Assembly (NCBI RefSeq): GCF_001661265.1
Contig: NW_017566996.1
Location: 310,001-374,000, forward strand
Direction of reading: 5' to 3'
Length of the DNA stretch: 64,000 nucleotides
DNA from: Saitoella complicata NRRL Y-17804
Lineage: Eukaryota; Ascomycota; Saitoellomycetes; Saitoellales; Saitoellaceae
The position numbers and the translations under genes are program-made. How positions within the stretch are numbered: the first letter of the stretch is position 1; each line of letters opens with the position of its first letter. The notes under the pieces are model-generated. The model searched no databases. It was not told the origin of the DNA and worked only from the letters and a program-made list of their open reading frames with translations. This document shows positions 21,301 to 29,836 of the stretch, in pieces.

Positions 21301-23910
21301 AATCTTGCGCGAGATAGCGAGGAGCAACCCACTCCCAATCATCCAAAAAGCATGCATCTGATCCTCCGGGTCAGGGTTGTTCGAGATTCCAATACTAGCC
21401 CCAGCAGGACTCATCGAGAAAACCGCTAAATCCAACGCACTCTCGCGTAACTTCTTATTTGGATCTCCAATACACCTGACCATGGTATTCATCATCGTCT
21501 CCGCCGCATGATTCCGATGAACAGCACTATGCAACGCCGCGAAATTCATGTCGAGCATATACAGTCTCAAGACATACCTCAGCACTGTCTTCGGACTGAC
21601 CACGTCATCATCCACGTACCTCTTCTCGTTCTTCCCCTTCACCCGTCCCGACCCATGAACACTTGTCAGATGACTCGGCGTCGGCGAATTAGGAACGGAC
21701 GTTCCAAATACCCCCAACCCAGCACTTGCTTTCTCACTTTGCGCCATGAGCCCATTCGCGATCATCCTGCGAAACGCGGGCGCAAGCACGGTGTACATCC
21801 CCTCAATCCCCGGCGTCCAACTCTGCGTCTTCCCGACTTTCGCCTGTGCAGCGAGTACACAACAAGCCTTCACTAACACCAATTGATGCAGCAAGACACT
21901 TCCCTGGTCGATACACCTCGGAACAATGCTCGCCAACGTCGCCTCGGGGTGAATCTTGTACATCGCCAGAAACCCCTCGACGAGGAGTTGCTGGTCCGTG
22001 ATCGTATTCTGTACACCAGCCGGAAACAAGACATTCCGAACCTCATTCTCCACGTCAATAACATACCCTCGTAGAACACTCCCGTCGTTCGGTGGTAGCA
22101 TCGACGCAGCTTTGCAGATATCGACCATACACAACGCAACAGCCTCATAATACAACTTATTACTTCCCTGACTCAGGGTTGCACCCAACGCAGCCCCTCT
22201 GATATGTTTCTTCAAGTTCGCCAGAAACTCGGTTCTGCGTGCATGCGGCATCCCATGCGTCCCACCATGCCCCACGCCATGTCCGAGCCCCTTAGAGGTG
22301 GAGGACGATTTGAGCTGTTCCATGTTCAACATACACGTCGTAAATACATCTGGACAGAGCAGCAACAGCATCGTCTGCAACGGCCTAAACACACTCTTCC
22401 GCTTCGTATCACTCCCCATCCCGTACACCAAATCAAACATCTCCTCAGCCCCCGCTCCCTCCAGCCTTCTTCTCGTCCTCCACAGCCCCACGAATTCCCT
22501 AGGGTAGAGTTCAATCCATCGCCATATTCCCCGACGCAAGGATTCGGCAAGGACGTTCTGCATACCTTTCTTGAGGTGCGGGATCGCTTTTGACATTTCG
22601 CAAAGTTGCGCAGAGAGGCGTTTCGAGTTGTACTGGTACAGCGCCATATTCCTCAACGGACCCATATCCGCACTGGATTCTTGAACCGATAACCAGCGGA
22701 TATGCTCCAAACTCCTACCCAAAACCATACTCCAGTTACTCGCACTGACATACGCGACGACTTTCTCCGCACTCCGCGTCTTCTCGTGCAAGATATCACT
22801 CATCAACAAGCTCGTCTCATCCGAATCATAGCACACACTGCTTCCCGCACCTTCACTTGCAACACCTGCCGTTTGAGGTGCGTCGACGTCTTCGGGGTCT
22901 CGCATACAGTGGTGTACGTGCCGCCCCACGAGATCGAAAACGTAGCGTGCTAGGTTGGGGGGAAGAGGGGGTGGGTCGATCCAATGTCTCCAATCAACAT
23001 TATCGGTGCTGTGGGCCCAGCCTGCGTCCCGTTCGGCGGAGGATTGGTACGCCATTAGTGTCGCTTGTCGGAAGAAGGAGGAGTAGGAGTCGGACGAAAT
23101 GGTATCGGTTCCGGCATGCGATGACAGCGACTCATTCCGAGAGGGTGTTGTGGTCCGGAGGGTGTACTCGGGGTCGTTGTTGGTCGGGTCAGGGTTGTGT
23201 GAGCGGTGGTATGACCACTGTTTCCCAACACACTCTGCCAAAATCCTCAACAACAGATTCTCGCTCTGCAAAATCGCTAGAGGACGGAGTCGTTCATGTG
23301 TAATGTCGTATGGCGCCGATATCGTTTCCAACAACGCACACACTGCGCGGAGTACGTGCGTGAATTGTACCATGGAGAGCTCGATGAGGGCTTGTGCTGT
23401 CTGCCACGTAACCGGATCATTTTCCAGATAGATGGCGAGGTTATTCGTGTTAATCGGGAGTTTTTCCTTGATCTTCTGCGCCAAGGTCCCCACGAAATCC
23501 AGAGCGGGATGCGTCTCGTTTGCCGCGGTCGCTAATCCACCTACACCCACATCAGTCTCCGGCGCACCAAGAAGCCCGTCCATGACCTTCTTCCGTAAAT
23601 TCTTGAGATGTTTGTTGAGTTGTTGTGGCGGCTTAGGCGGCGGTGGAACCTGTGCTGATCCTAACTGCCTCACACGTTCTTTTGCTGCTGCGACGGCCGT
23701 GATGGCTTCTTTGTAGGTCGCGTGGACCTGTGCCTGCTGAACGGCGCTCGAACTCACCGTCGCGCTCGAGTCGGAGCGGGAGGGGGAGTAGGCGGAGGAG
23801 TTGGACATGGTCATCGGTTCACCGAGAGATACCATACCGCTTCCCGCAGCTGAAGACGTCGCACGTTGGGAGCGTGGACCCTGCGCTGAAGGCAAAGGCA
23901 GCTCGGCCAT
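15307..23910 (-). CDS. IRA/neurofibromin-type Ras GTPase-activating protein
   Basis: Giant negative regulator of Ras that stimulates Ras-GTP hydrolysis at membranes and controls cAMP/PKA signalling in fungi. A single frame of 2867 aa without introns, similar in length to yeast Ira1/2 (about 3000) and human NF1 (2818). The first 200 residues are Ser-rich. The GAP domain lies around residues 1450-1760: the arginine-finger region is LLRRNCMATKMMSAF (about 1515) and the diagnostic FLR(F/Y) block is FLRYFCPAIVAPESESL (about 1630). A Sec14/CRAL-TRIO-like segment follows (RSVIIIHLSKFQAE, about 1830), then a PH-like region (about 1960-2080). HEAT/ARM-like helices fill both flanks. The finger arginine is present, so it should be catalytically competent. 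Confidence 0.97.
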   Translation of the reverse strand: MAELPLPSAQGPRSQRATSSAAGSGMVSLGEPMTMSNSSAYSPSRSDSSATVSSSAVQQAQVHATYKEAITAVAAAKERVRQLGSAQVPPPPKPPQQLNKHLKNLRKKVMDGLLGAPETDVGVGGLATAANETHPALDFVGTLAQKIKEKLPINTNNLAIYLENDPVTWQTAQALIELSMVQFTHVLRAVCALLETISAPYDITHERLRPLAILQSENLLLRILAECVGKQWSYHRSHNPDPTNNDPEYTLRTTTPSRNESLSSHAGTDTISSDSYSSFFRQATLMAYQSSAERDAGWAHSTDNVDWRHWIDPPPLPPNLARYVFDLVGRHVHHCMRDPEDVDAPQTAGVASEGAGSSVCYDSDETSLLMSDILHEKTRSAEKVVAYVSASNWSMVLGRSLEHIRWLSVQESSADMGPLRNMALYQYNSKRLSAQLCEMSKAIPHLKKGMQNVLAESLRRGIWRWIELYPREFVGLWRTRRRLEGAGAEEMFDLVYGMGSDTKRKSVFRPLQTMLLLLCPDVFTTCMLNMEQLKSSSTSKGLGHGVGHGGTHGMPHARRTEFLANLKKHIRGAALGATLSQGSNKLYYEAVALCMVDICKAASMLPPNDGSVLRGYVIDVENEVRNVLFPAGVQNTITDQQLLVEGFLAMYKIHPEATLASIVPRCIDQGSVLLHQLVLVKACCVLAAQAKVGKTQSWTPGIEGMYTVLAPAFRRMIANGLMAQSEKASAGLGVFGTSVPNSPTPSHLTSVHGSGRVKGKNEKRYVDDDVVSPKTVLRYVLRLYMLDMNFAALHSAVHRNHAAETMMNTMVRCIGDPNKKLRESALDLAVFSMSPAGASIGISNNPDPEDQMHAFWMIGSGLLLAISRKILEYGQTRDEYRSELKALSNIMRSMNSFLRVNRDLASFGIKIPERLAAIVATEISLLILLCSTDMTTITGAVNAFQAMVEGWYLTETYENELDTTYTNVMSNFPLYTELFTEGFQVVTRFAVQKRIRRMLRMMHRPTPANLAAWGEGWKRWRVLTKTVVKLALETEDAERSDDPARRKALADAKNALITENLNPPVLTSDLKTSWRNYTGFCASLGGCCVDEHCFPIVGQHSNGLPNLNVQSGDSSIMGENEAPIVQFMNELSDLLVCNSVFIREFVRDTLASDLNPRLHILLLQSLETKVKEFFDSRGHAICKDRHTLFVEQAIALLKCIFDRVQDNLDTTFAVDVGQIILNLARYLEQLTKNATTVRIRIKMAQLCEVVATQRDLLNLRQEFRVKNALVRLLAYWTTDMISKTAELIPDDQQSQLSRLQRDLDLAVLKAICCLLWKLPLQPKDIPNALDLADAKSRLFYEYFSVFLKVLNRCRVLEVIEIGHLTKNASQDLQHLYQKSKDQVRDLGPLRTACVQAISNMLSANVGSGLKHTLRLSYHEEPKIRSAFLQILTDVLSQGTEFQVLAQTAAGDSYDRLVDAVTESLGFARALCDSCPTSEIDDMAIVMLNLFQSKGRAMDLLKTLIIDEVENTDNEAELLRRNCMATKMMSAFAKLHGGTYLASTLKPVLAEVLKDASQLDQELDPSKVQSDQELARHVQRLKSFTQKFIEAICQSAAHVPAPFRELCYHISVCVGVRFPEAKYTAVGAFVFLRYFCPAIVAPESESLVDSVPTREARRALLLIAKIVQNLANNVLFGAKEPFMVILNEFLTSNIFTVTAFLRDISVNPVNPGYSLQRLAAQQKPTKDVQIMLHRFLFEHSDRIRKTLVTQRTSGKDNGSNAAPESYMDIRSIFARVSTLVAQLGSPPLAQKVDMHVAGNPGEISMAALRQFMLRNKDRNIDSILSSKVVYNAGLGKDGRSVIIIHLSKFQAEIMDSELMVYCVLKILSGVWANPYDFLMDATHYSDTNEMHSSWVQQLLSVIPAEARANCGRFIYLNVNTTYRRRLRKRIRPAISFQLQNSAMFSSMLFLSNVQDLQEFYNLSDVKLPKETLALANEPFALYQNVIRVSPSSTSKRTPVNIKIGTEHIQLTTMKPIEILPGFPHGHLNDVYKFNEIADVTLISGSSGEDSHLFVLRVDEGKTTITLSSRKRRAIRQHILKAQATQVASGQSTVTDRLIRPKDVPGTLLQIALLNIGSEDANLRVSAYNLLCAISVAFNFEIAKEVLSSEHICIPASHSLYVAELSSKLAATQPQLTFELVSEFFVGYYKCSHFQKQHTIRYIQPWLDNLGAYVPLFGDDKAQAEAKLRQMMLTLIHMTHGDPEFFHGIERCVWRTIGRIESIASIVLDELLRFALDHGVGSPQAELVARIFTAFEPTYYYGKLITRLRKSISRALIKSASRLPDDAPSTELGVLVRVLLMVSFGSGPHAMMYIPEICHITMMMVGWGRYAVRASMHGILINTLQSMCTATHLDEAASQKMKAALVELSGPKFRLLFGLPYQMAVNPITYLDSPADSVTNESIPLASMEIVAHFVLDGLTMCAPSMDIANAWRARWMSLITSTAFQISPALQPRAFIALGCLASEVDDDLLYQVLVALRSALKLVVANAGDHQLLLSIVMSLTKIVHELPPGSKYISDLFWIAVVVLHMDVVPIFTAAVNLIQACLSALAAVDTFRVDSIGTVLLRGRSRLEEIMSAIDIKMQIHFDPHFSFALAACLLKGLHHPSTKAATIAALTTFLEIEGKNGNEVNHDSSKTVDPQILACLMLLLPVMSNPVEAKEVLWLAGLDEPALDNAELAEIPGRIFNQLDIPDNTTALLMLTLCTSMLTSSFGEGEKVFLYNFLAEAAVTLPEIFALISPGLVSHLSRVVRESANIAILDAVQSILFVMTSERMLQTSNGPGRTVESLLEEIHFGGIKEIRTFIAEGSPQMKQASDIAAMAMALVEAVIT

Positions 23911-24604
23911 TATGCTCCTATCCTCTCGAGGTACCTTACGACGATAGCTGTCTTCGCGACCGAAGAAATGGAGGTTAAGGGTGGTCGAAATAAGGTTGTA
24001 TGCTATTGAATTTGGAACTGTGTTCTACGCCTGTGCGGCTGGGTCTCGTGTGCCCGATTGGGTTAGAGGCGCCAGGGGTAGCAAGGGTTATTAACCGACG
24101 CCGACTGCCTAGCGAAATGGCAGTGCTGGGTCGTGTTGATATACGTGGATTTCTTCGAACTGTCCACGGCCGTCTTCACTTTAAGCTCTACGCCTGTAGC
24201 TACACATTGATCTGGTGCTGAGGTGACAACCCCCGCGCGGGGGACCCGTGAAACGCGCATTTGTCAAGGATATTGCACTTAGCTGTATGTGTGCACATGT
24301 GGTAATTAACCCCTGGAGGATGTAAACACTGAAAGCTCAAGCCTCGACCAAATTCACCACCACGGGAGAAGGTGAATTCTTCGACGAGCATTTGTTGACG
24401 AGCAAGGCAAACGGCTTAGCAGGGAAGGACTCGGTTGACAAACATACTGTCGCTTCCGGACCCTATCGGACCAGCGACCTCGGTCCGTTGACGTTACATT
24501 CCACAGCTCTCACCCAGCATACAGATTTACACAGCCTCCACGGCATACGTCCCGGCACATCTTTCACGAGCATACATCCCGCGGCAACACAGCATACACC
24601 CACC
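23911..24604. promoter_or_regulatory. Divergent promoter region of RasGAP and a coiled-coil gene
   Basis: 694 bp between two divergent starts. It contains a perfect 14-bp palindrome, CCCCCGCGCGGGGG, at 24230-24243. The downstream frame is open back to 24392, but the first 71 codons look like transcribed leader. Confidence 0.4.
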
Positions 24605-26437
24605 ATGTCCCGCATGGAACGCTCCGAATCACAAGGTTCCTCCTCCAGCACCTCTTCCTCACCCTCCTCCCTCCGTCGCCGTGTATCAATCAGGAACTCC
24701 ACCTCCACGGACGACACCACATACTCCTCTATGCCTACAGCGGGAGTTACAGTTACACCGACTCGTCGGCTGCAGGGGAGGGCGAAAGTGTATGATTCCG
24801 AAACGCCTTCTTCACCACCGTATCGTGCGCGCTACGGCTCCTCCGTGAAGGGCAGTCCCCGAAGTGGTGACGAAGAACCCGGAGCCCAAGAAGTCGTACA
24901 TAGCTTGAGGGAGGAATTGATGGCAGCCCAATCCCTAATCTCCTCCCTCGAACGCACCTGCTCCCTCCTAACCCTCGACCTCTCCCACGCCGAAGACGCC
25001 TACTCCAATCTCTCGGACGAACACGAATCCCTCCTCACACAATTCCGTGCCGAGAAAAAGGCGCGGAGGGAGGAGGGGGAGAGGGTTAGGGTGCTGGAGG
25101 AGGAGGTTGCGGGGTTGGTTGGGGTTAGGGAGGAGTTGGAGGGGGAGTTGGGCGGGGTGAGGGAGAGGTTGCAGGAGCTTATGGGGAGGGGGACGCCCCG
25201 GGTTGGGGAGCTGAAAGCGGAGGAGGGGAAGGGTGGGGATTTGGGGTTCGCGCCGCCGACGCCCACTCTCGATTCGCCTCTGACGTTTACCTCCTCCATG
25301 TCTCTCTACACCGCATCCTCCCTCTCCTCCCCAATCCACCCCACCGAATCCGCCACCTCAACAATCGAAGCCCTACAAACCGAACTAGCCGACACAACGC
25401 AAGAGTTAGCGAGGTTGAGCGCCGTCGAGGACGAACTCCACGAGTTACAGGAACAGAATGCGAGGTTGGTGGAGGAGGTTTCGGAGTATCAGATGCTACT
25501 GACGGAGAAGACTATGGATGGAAGTTTTACGGCTGGGGAGTTCATGAGTGAGTTCGCTTCGTCTCCGCCGATTTCGCCCACGCACTCGACGCCTGCTTCG
25601 CCGACCTCTGACAATATGGGCTTGGGATTGGGGAGTTTGGCGAATGAGTTTGCGGAGGTGGAGTCGAGACAAGATGCACAGCGCATCGTAGACCTCGAGA
25701 AACAAGTCAAGCACCTCACAGAAGGGAACAAAGCCCTCACGACATACATCTCGAACATCATCCAAAGACTCCTCGACCATCGCTTCGAAGCCGTTCTCTC
25801 AAAGGACGAAGTACCACCCCCCAGTGATGCGACGATTCGTGCAGGAGAAGGGGGAGCTGGTGTGAATTCGGCGCAAAGTACGCCGGCGAGGATGCCGCCG
25901 ACGCCGAGTACACCGTTGAGCCCGCTGCATCGGTCGTTTGATGACACTAACTCCTCGCCCACCCTTGACTCTCGACGGACGAAGGCTAAACGGTTTTCAT
26001 TCATTTCGCGTGCTGCGACACAGCCCACGGACCCTCGACCCAGCCATGCCCGGACCACGTCTGAAGCCACGCCGTTAAGTGCAACCATTGTGCATAGTCT
26101 CTACCGCGCCCCCGCTCCCTCCCTAGGTTCCCCCCAGCACCGCGCTTTGTTGCCGGCAGGGCGACCGCGTATGCCGATCCTCCCGCGTACGACGGTCGGT
26201 GGTGGGGTCGGACCCACTGAAGTAGACAGCACGCCTAAGGGGCAAGGGCAAGGTTTGAGAACGTTGAGGCTGGTTGAGCAGAATAGTCCGCCTCCGCCTC
26301 CTCCAAATCCAAAGAGGGCGAGTTGGTTGGGGGGTTGGTGGAATGGGAAAGACATAAAGGAGGAGGAAGCAGGCGACGGGAGGGAGAGGGAGAGGACGAT
26401 GAGTGAGGGGAGTGAGGCGAGTAGTTTGGGGAGGTGA
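24605..26437 (+). CDS. Coiled-coil protein, resembling ascomycete 'M protein repeat'/septation proteins
   Basis: About 610 aa from the ATG at 24605 (context acccaccATGTCC); the frame is open 71 codons upstream. A Ser-rich N-terminus (SSSTSSSPSSLRRRVSIRNS) is followed by coiled coil 1 (genomic about 24900-25190), coiled coil 2 (about 25360-25500) and a third helical segment with LEKQVKHLTEGNKALTTYI and IIQRLLDHRFEAVL. The last part is disordered with basic aromatic patches (AKRFSFISRAA, ASWLGGWWNGKD). The NKALTTYI...IIxRLL motif and the C-terminal WLGGWW patch are reminiscent of uncharacterised ascomycete coiled-coil proteins annotated as 'M protein repeat'. This is a family resemblance from memory, not a function. 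No catalytic motif. Confidence 0.8.
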   Translation: MSRMERSESQGSSSSTSSSPSSLRRRVSIRNSTSTDDTTYSSMPTAGVTVTPTRRLQGRAKVYDSETPSSPPYRARYGSSVKGSPRSGDEEPGAQEVVHSLREELMAAQSLISSLERTCSLLTLDLSHAEDAYSNLSDEHESLLTQFRAEKKARREEGERVRVLEEEVAGLVGVREELEGELGGVRERLQELMGRGTPRVGELKAEEGKGGDLGFAPPTPTLDSPLTFTSSMSLYTASSLSSPIHPTESATSTIEALQTELADTTQELARLSAVEDELHELQEQNARLVEEVSEYQMLLTEKTMDGSFTAGEFMSEFASSPPISPTHSTPASPTSDNMGLGLGSLANEFAEVESRQDAQRIVDLEKQVKHLTEGNKALTTYISNIIQRLLDHRFEAVLSKDEVPPPSDATIRAGEGGAGVNSAQSTPARMPPTPSTPLSPLHRSFDDTNSSPTLDSRRTKAKRFSFISRAATQPTDPRPSHARTTSEATPLSATIVHSLYRAPAPSLGSPQHRALLPAGRPRMPILPRTTVGGGVGPTEVDSTPKGQGQGLRTLRLVEQNSPPPPPPNPKRASWLGGWWNGKDIKEEEAGDGRERERTMSEGSEASSLGR

Positions 26438-27196
26438 GCGTTGACGTTTACGGAGACTGAGAAAGATAATGGAGGCGAAAGCGGGGGAGGGAGAGAAGTG
26501 ATGTGATTTGGAAGTTATGTTCGTTTGTTGGGATTCTGGATGGCGTTTGTACTGGAGTTTAGGCATGTGATGTTTGATTTGGCTTGCGCAATTGCAACGT
26601 TAGCCTAGCTGCGCTTTTGCTGCGTCTCCTATATTGTTAGTCGAGTAATAGATTTGGAAAGGCTCTGCGTTTCACTTGCCATACTGATATATTGATCGTG
26701 ATTCACAGCCGCAGTAGCATCTTGGATCGCACTTCAAAACAGTGATAGAGTCGTGCACGGGCTTTCCCACGGTACTCCAACGTGTTTACGTGAGCACCTT
26801 TCAGCTGGACGATCATTCACGTTGAGCAACAAACCGACTAGAGGGTATACTCGAGATGAGCATAGTCTGGAATGAGCGACCTGCGATTGGTTTTGAGGGA
26901 GGTGCGGGGCATTTGTTTGGTTCTTTCTGGTTCGCACGATACAGCTGCGTCACGACGATATTCTCTCGACCAGCAGAACACGTTGTCATCGACTTCACAA
27001 CCAGCTATAACCAGTACTTTGATAGGTACCAGCTGTAATAGTCTTGTATATTCAACTTCGTTGCCTAAAGTGACTGATAAGGACGCTGTGCACCTGTCGT
27101 ATTACGACCACAGGCAATTCCAACTCCAATTTAGACCGAGCAAACGATACCTATCCCTCTCAAATCTGCAACTTTTCTGCTCGCACCCAACCTAAA
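26438..27196. other. Intergenic region, 3' ends of two convergent genes
   Basis: 759 bp between the coiled-coil gene and Swc5. Short overlapping frames at 26734-27195 have no family resemblance. No RNA gene recognised. Confidence 0.4.
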
Positions 27197-28177
27197 CTAC
27201 GGCAACCCAGCCCTCCTCCTACTTTCCTCTGCCTCCCTCCTCTGCCCCTCCTTAACCTCCATAACCCTCGCCTCCTCCGCCCTCCTCAAGAACCCCTGTT
27301 TCTCGACAAACCCATCCTTGTTATGTTTCTTCAACTCCTCGGATATGCCTTCTTTATCGACGTACGAGGCCCAGTCTAGACGCGACTTCTCGAGCGTGTT
27401 TAGTTTTGGGGCTTTGGTGGAGGCGGATTCGAGGGCTGACACGCGCTTGCGGGGTGGGTCGCGTTTTGGTGGAAGTGTACCAGAGGCAGTACTTGCACTG
27501 GTACTGGCGGCGAGGGAGGGAGTAGGGGTGGTGGAGACAGAGGAGGAGGTGGTGGGGAATTTCGTTGAGGCGAGGTAGGCACGGGCGGAGGCGGAGTCGG
27601 CTGGGACTTCAATTTCTTCGGTGATTGTCTCGCCGGCGAATTCGTATGTTCGCTTGATTTTGATCAAGTGGGCACCCTCGTCATGAACGGGAGCTCCCGC
27701 TGCTGATGCTATCGCTGAGGAAGGTGCTGGTGCTGGTGCGTCACCAACTGGTCCTGGAGTAGACTCTGTAGCAATGGAAGGTGACGTGGTAGCAGGACCG
27801 GGTGATGGTGACGGCTTCGAGTTCATCGCAGCCCACAACGCGTTGATATCCTGCGTCACCGGACCCTTTGCCACAGCACTCTTCTTCTCCTGATGTTCCC
27901 TCGCCCGCTGTGCACGGGTCTTGATCAACCCTCCCTCGCCACCCTCTTCTTCCTCAGCTCCCTTAGTCTTTCGCTTTCGCTTTCCGAGTGACGACGCGAC
28001 GGCTTCGTCCCCCGAGTCAATACCGGCGTCATCGACTTTTGGGGGTTCATCCTCGTCGTCGGATGAGTCGCCGTTCTCGGAATCGACTTGAGCTCCGGTG
28101 GCGTCTGGGATGAAGTCCTCGTCGTCTTCTTCGGAGTCGAGGTCAGGGTCTTCGATAGGCTTTGCAGGGTTAGACAT
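27197..28177 (-). CDS. SWC5: SWR1-complex subunit Swc5 (BCNT/CFDP1 family)
   Basis: Nuclear subunit of the SWR1 remodeller that deposits H2A.Z. 326 aa, no intron. An acidic N-terminus (DPDLDSEEDDEDFIPDAT and further DE-rich runs, expected to bind histones) is followed by a basic SLGKRKRKTKG patch and a DINALWAAMN motif matching the family's short helical signature. A low-complexity Ala/Ser/Pro linker follows, and the C-terminus is the BCNT domain: LNTLEKSRLDWASYVDKEG, then KKHNKDGFVEKQGFLRRAE. The conserved WASYVD...GFLRRAE order is diagnostic. Divergent from the MIF-domain gene. Confidence 0.94.
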   Translation of the reverse strand: MSNPAKPIEDPDLDSEEDDEDFIPDATGAQVDSENGDSSDDEDEPPKVDDAGIDSGDEAVASSLGKRKRKTKGAEEEEGGEGGLIKTRAQRAREHQEKKSAVAKGPVTQDINALWAAMNSKPSPSPGPATTSPSIATESTPGPVGDAPAPAPSSAIASAAGAPVHDEGAHLIKIKRTYEFAGETITEEIEVPADSASARAYLASTKFPTTSSSVSTTPTPSLAASTSASTASGTLPPKRDPPRKRVSALESASTKAPKLNTLEKSRLDWASYVDKEGISEELKKHNKDGFVEKQGFLRRAEEARVMEVKEGQRREAEESRRRAGLP

Positions 28178-28763
28178 TATGGGTTATGTTTAGAGGGGTG
28201 GGCAATTACGAGTCCGAATTCGTCACGTAACGCGTAACGTCGACACGTGAACACGTGACCGTACCCGCGGCTGACTCCAGTTCCAGGAAGGTCTGGTAAG
28301 ACGACACTCCTTTGATAACAAAATCTCGATCTACATGGAGCCTTTCGACCGTCCAACGGGCCTCGGCTGACGGCTCCAGGGGCAAGAGAAGGGCGAGTTT
28401 CGCCGGAAACGTTAATCCCGCCCCTCGCGCGTCGCTCACAATGCGATGCTACGCAGGTCTCGAGGCCGCTTGACGCCTTTGGACCTTCGATAGTTCATTT
28501 GTGATTTGTGATCGTCATATGAGCATTCCGGAGATGTTCTTCCTATTTGCTCAGGTGGTCCGTGCGAGCACCTTATCCACCCTCCACTCCCAACCACCCT
28601 GATCACCCCGACCACCTCTTCACCCGTCGTGACCAAAGGAAGCGCCACGGATCAAGCCTTCTAGAGCGGCTCGCCTATCCATAACACTTCATACTTCATA
28701 CAACCCTTTTGGCGCCAACACATCCCACATCTTCCTCGGCACACCTTCCAAGCTTTCCACGAA
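28178..28763. promoter_or_regulatory. Divergent promoter of SWC5 and the MIF-domain gene, with MCB and E-box words
   Basis: 586 bp between two divergent starts. Next to the SWC5 side are an ACGCGT (MCB-like, 28230-28235) and two CACGTG E-boxes at 28244-28249 and 28252-28257, eight bases apart. E-boxes of this kind bind Cbf1/Pho4-type bHLH factors, and MCB boxes bind Swi6-type cell-cycle factors. Occupancy is inferred only. Confidence 0.45.
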
Positions 28764-29600
28764 ATGTCTTTCTTCAAAACGCCAAACTTCAACGGATCCG
28801 ACAACAAGGACCCCGTTACCGTCACTGAGGAGCAGGTGCCCGCTCAGGCTTCTATGTTTGCTCCCAAGGACCATACGAGGGAAATGCGCCGTGGGTCTGT
28901 CGCTGATCCTGGTTCGCAGAGGGAGTCTCCGACCTCTTCTCGTCGTGGGTCTCGCGCCGTCGTGACGAACCAGATGCGCAACCTCTCAGTCCAAGAAGAT
29001 GCCTCCATCAACTCCTCCAGCGCAACCAGCGCAACCAGCACCAGCCCCGAGGTTCGTCGCGACTCGTTCATGCAGTCCTTCAACGAACGCGAGAAACCCC
29101 GCGAGAGCGACCGCATCGCCTGCTCCGCTGTCTGGATCGAACTCCGCACCAATGTCAAGATCCCCGACTCAGTCTTCTTCGCGAAAGCCCTCTCCTCGTA
29201 CATCGCCCAGAAATTCAACCGCTCCGAGGAACAAATCGGCGTCACCATCGAACACGGAAAGCTTCTCCTCCTCGGCGGAACGCTTGATCCCGCGTATTTC
29301 TTGACGGTCACGTCGTTGTCAATGTTGACTCCTACGCATAACAGGCGTCATGCTGCGACGATGTCGAATTGGCTTGCGGAGAATTTGGGGGTGCAGCCTG
29401 ACAGAGGATACCTACGTTTCGTTGATCCTGGACGGGCGAACTATGCTGGGAATGGAATGACGTATCAGACTGGTGTTGAGGAGTACAGGGCTAGCGATGT
29501 TGCTGATGAGGGTACGCCCGGTGGTAGGAAGGGCTCTATCTTCGGTAACTTGAGGAAGGGATCGATCGTCTCCACCAGGAGCAGATTGAGCGATGATTAA
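28764..29600 (+). CDS. MIF-domain (macrophage migration inhibitory factor-like) protein with N-terminal extension
   Basis: 278 aa, no intron. Residues 1-110 are disordered and Ser/Arg-rich. Residues about 117-230 align with the MIF/tautomerase fold: VWIELRTNVKIPDS matches the first strand (IVNTNVPRASVPDG in human MIF), then IAQKFNRSEEQIGVTIEHG, LLLGGTLDPAYFLTVTSLSML, and NWLAENLGVQPDRGYLRFVD before the PGRANYAGNGMT end. In animals the catalytic residue is the free N-terminal proline; here the domain is internal and the equivalent site is not a terminus, so tautomerase activity is unlikely unless the extension is removed. Role in fungi unknown. Short basic tail (RKGSIFGNLRKGS). Confidence 0.88.
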   Translation: MSFFKTPNFNGSDNKDPVTVTEEQVPAQASMFAPKDHTREMRRGSVADPGSQRESPTSSRRGSRAVVTNQMRNLSVQEDASINSSSATSATSTSPEVRRDSFMQSFNEREKPRESDRIACSAVWIELRTNVKIPDSVFFAKALSSYIAQKFNRSEEQIGVTIEHGKLLLLGGTLDPAYFLTVTSLSMLTPTHNRRHAATMSNWLAENLGVQPDRGYLRFVDPGRANYAGNGMTYQTGVEEYRASDVADEGTPGGRKGSIFGNLRKGSIVSTRSRLSDD

Positions 29601-29725
29601 ATTATCTAAGGATACGGAAGGATCACGACGTGTGGTACGTTAGTTATGGTTAACGTTGACGGTTGTTTGGGTTATGTCTGTCCTTTTGCTTTAGGATCAT
29701 CAAGCGTTTAGTACTTCGTTTGTGG

Positions 29726-29731
29726 AATAAA
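29726..29731 (+). terminator. Polyadenylation signal of the MIF-domain gene
   Basis: AATAAA, 126 nt after the stop, in an AT-rich context (gtggaataaattgttaatt). Confidence 0.45.
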
Positions 29732-29836
29732 TTGTTAATTATTAAGCTTGACTATCCCATGATAACTCCGGCTCCTAACCAACGGGTATGTATCTGCGTG
29801 TTCGTCTTTAAGTTGTGCTTCTGATTTCGCATTTCC

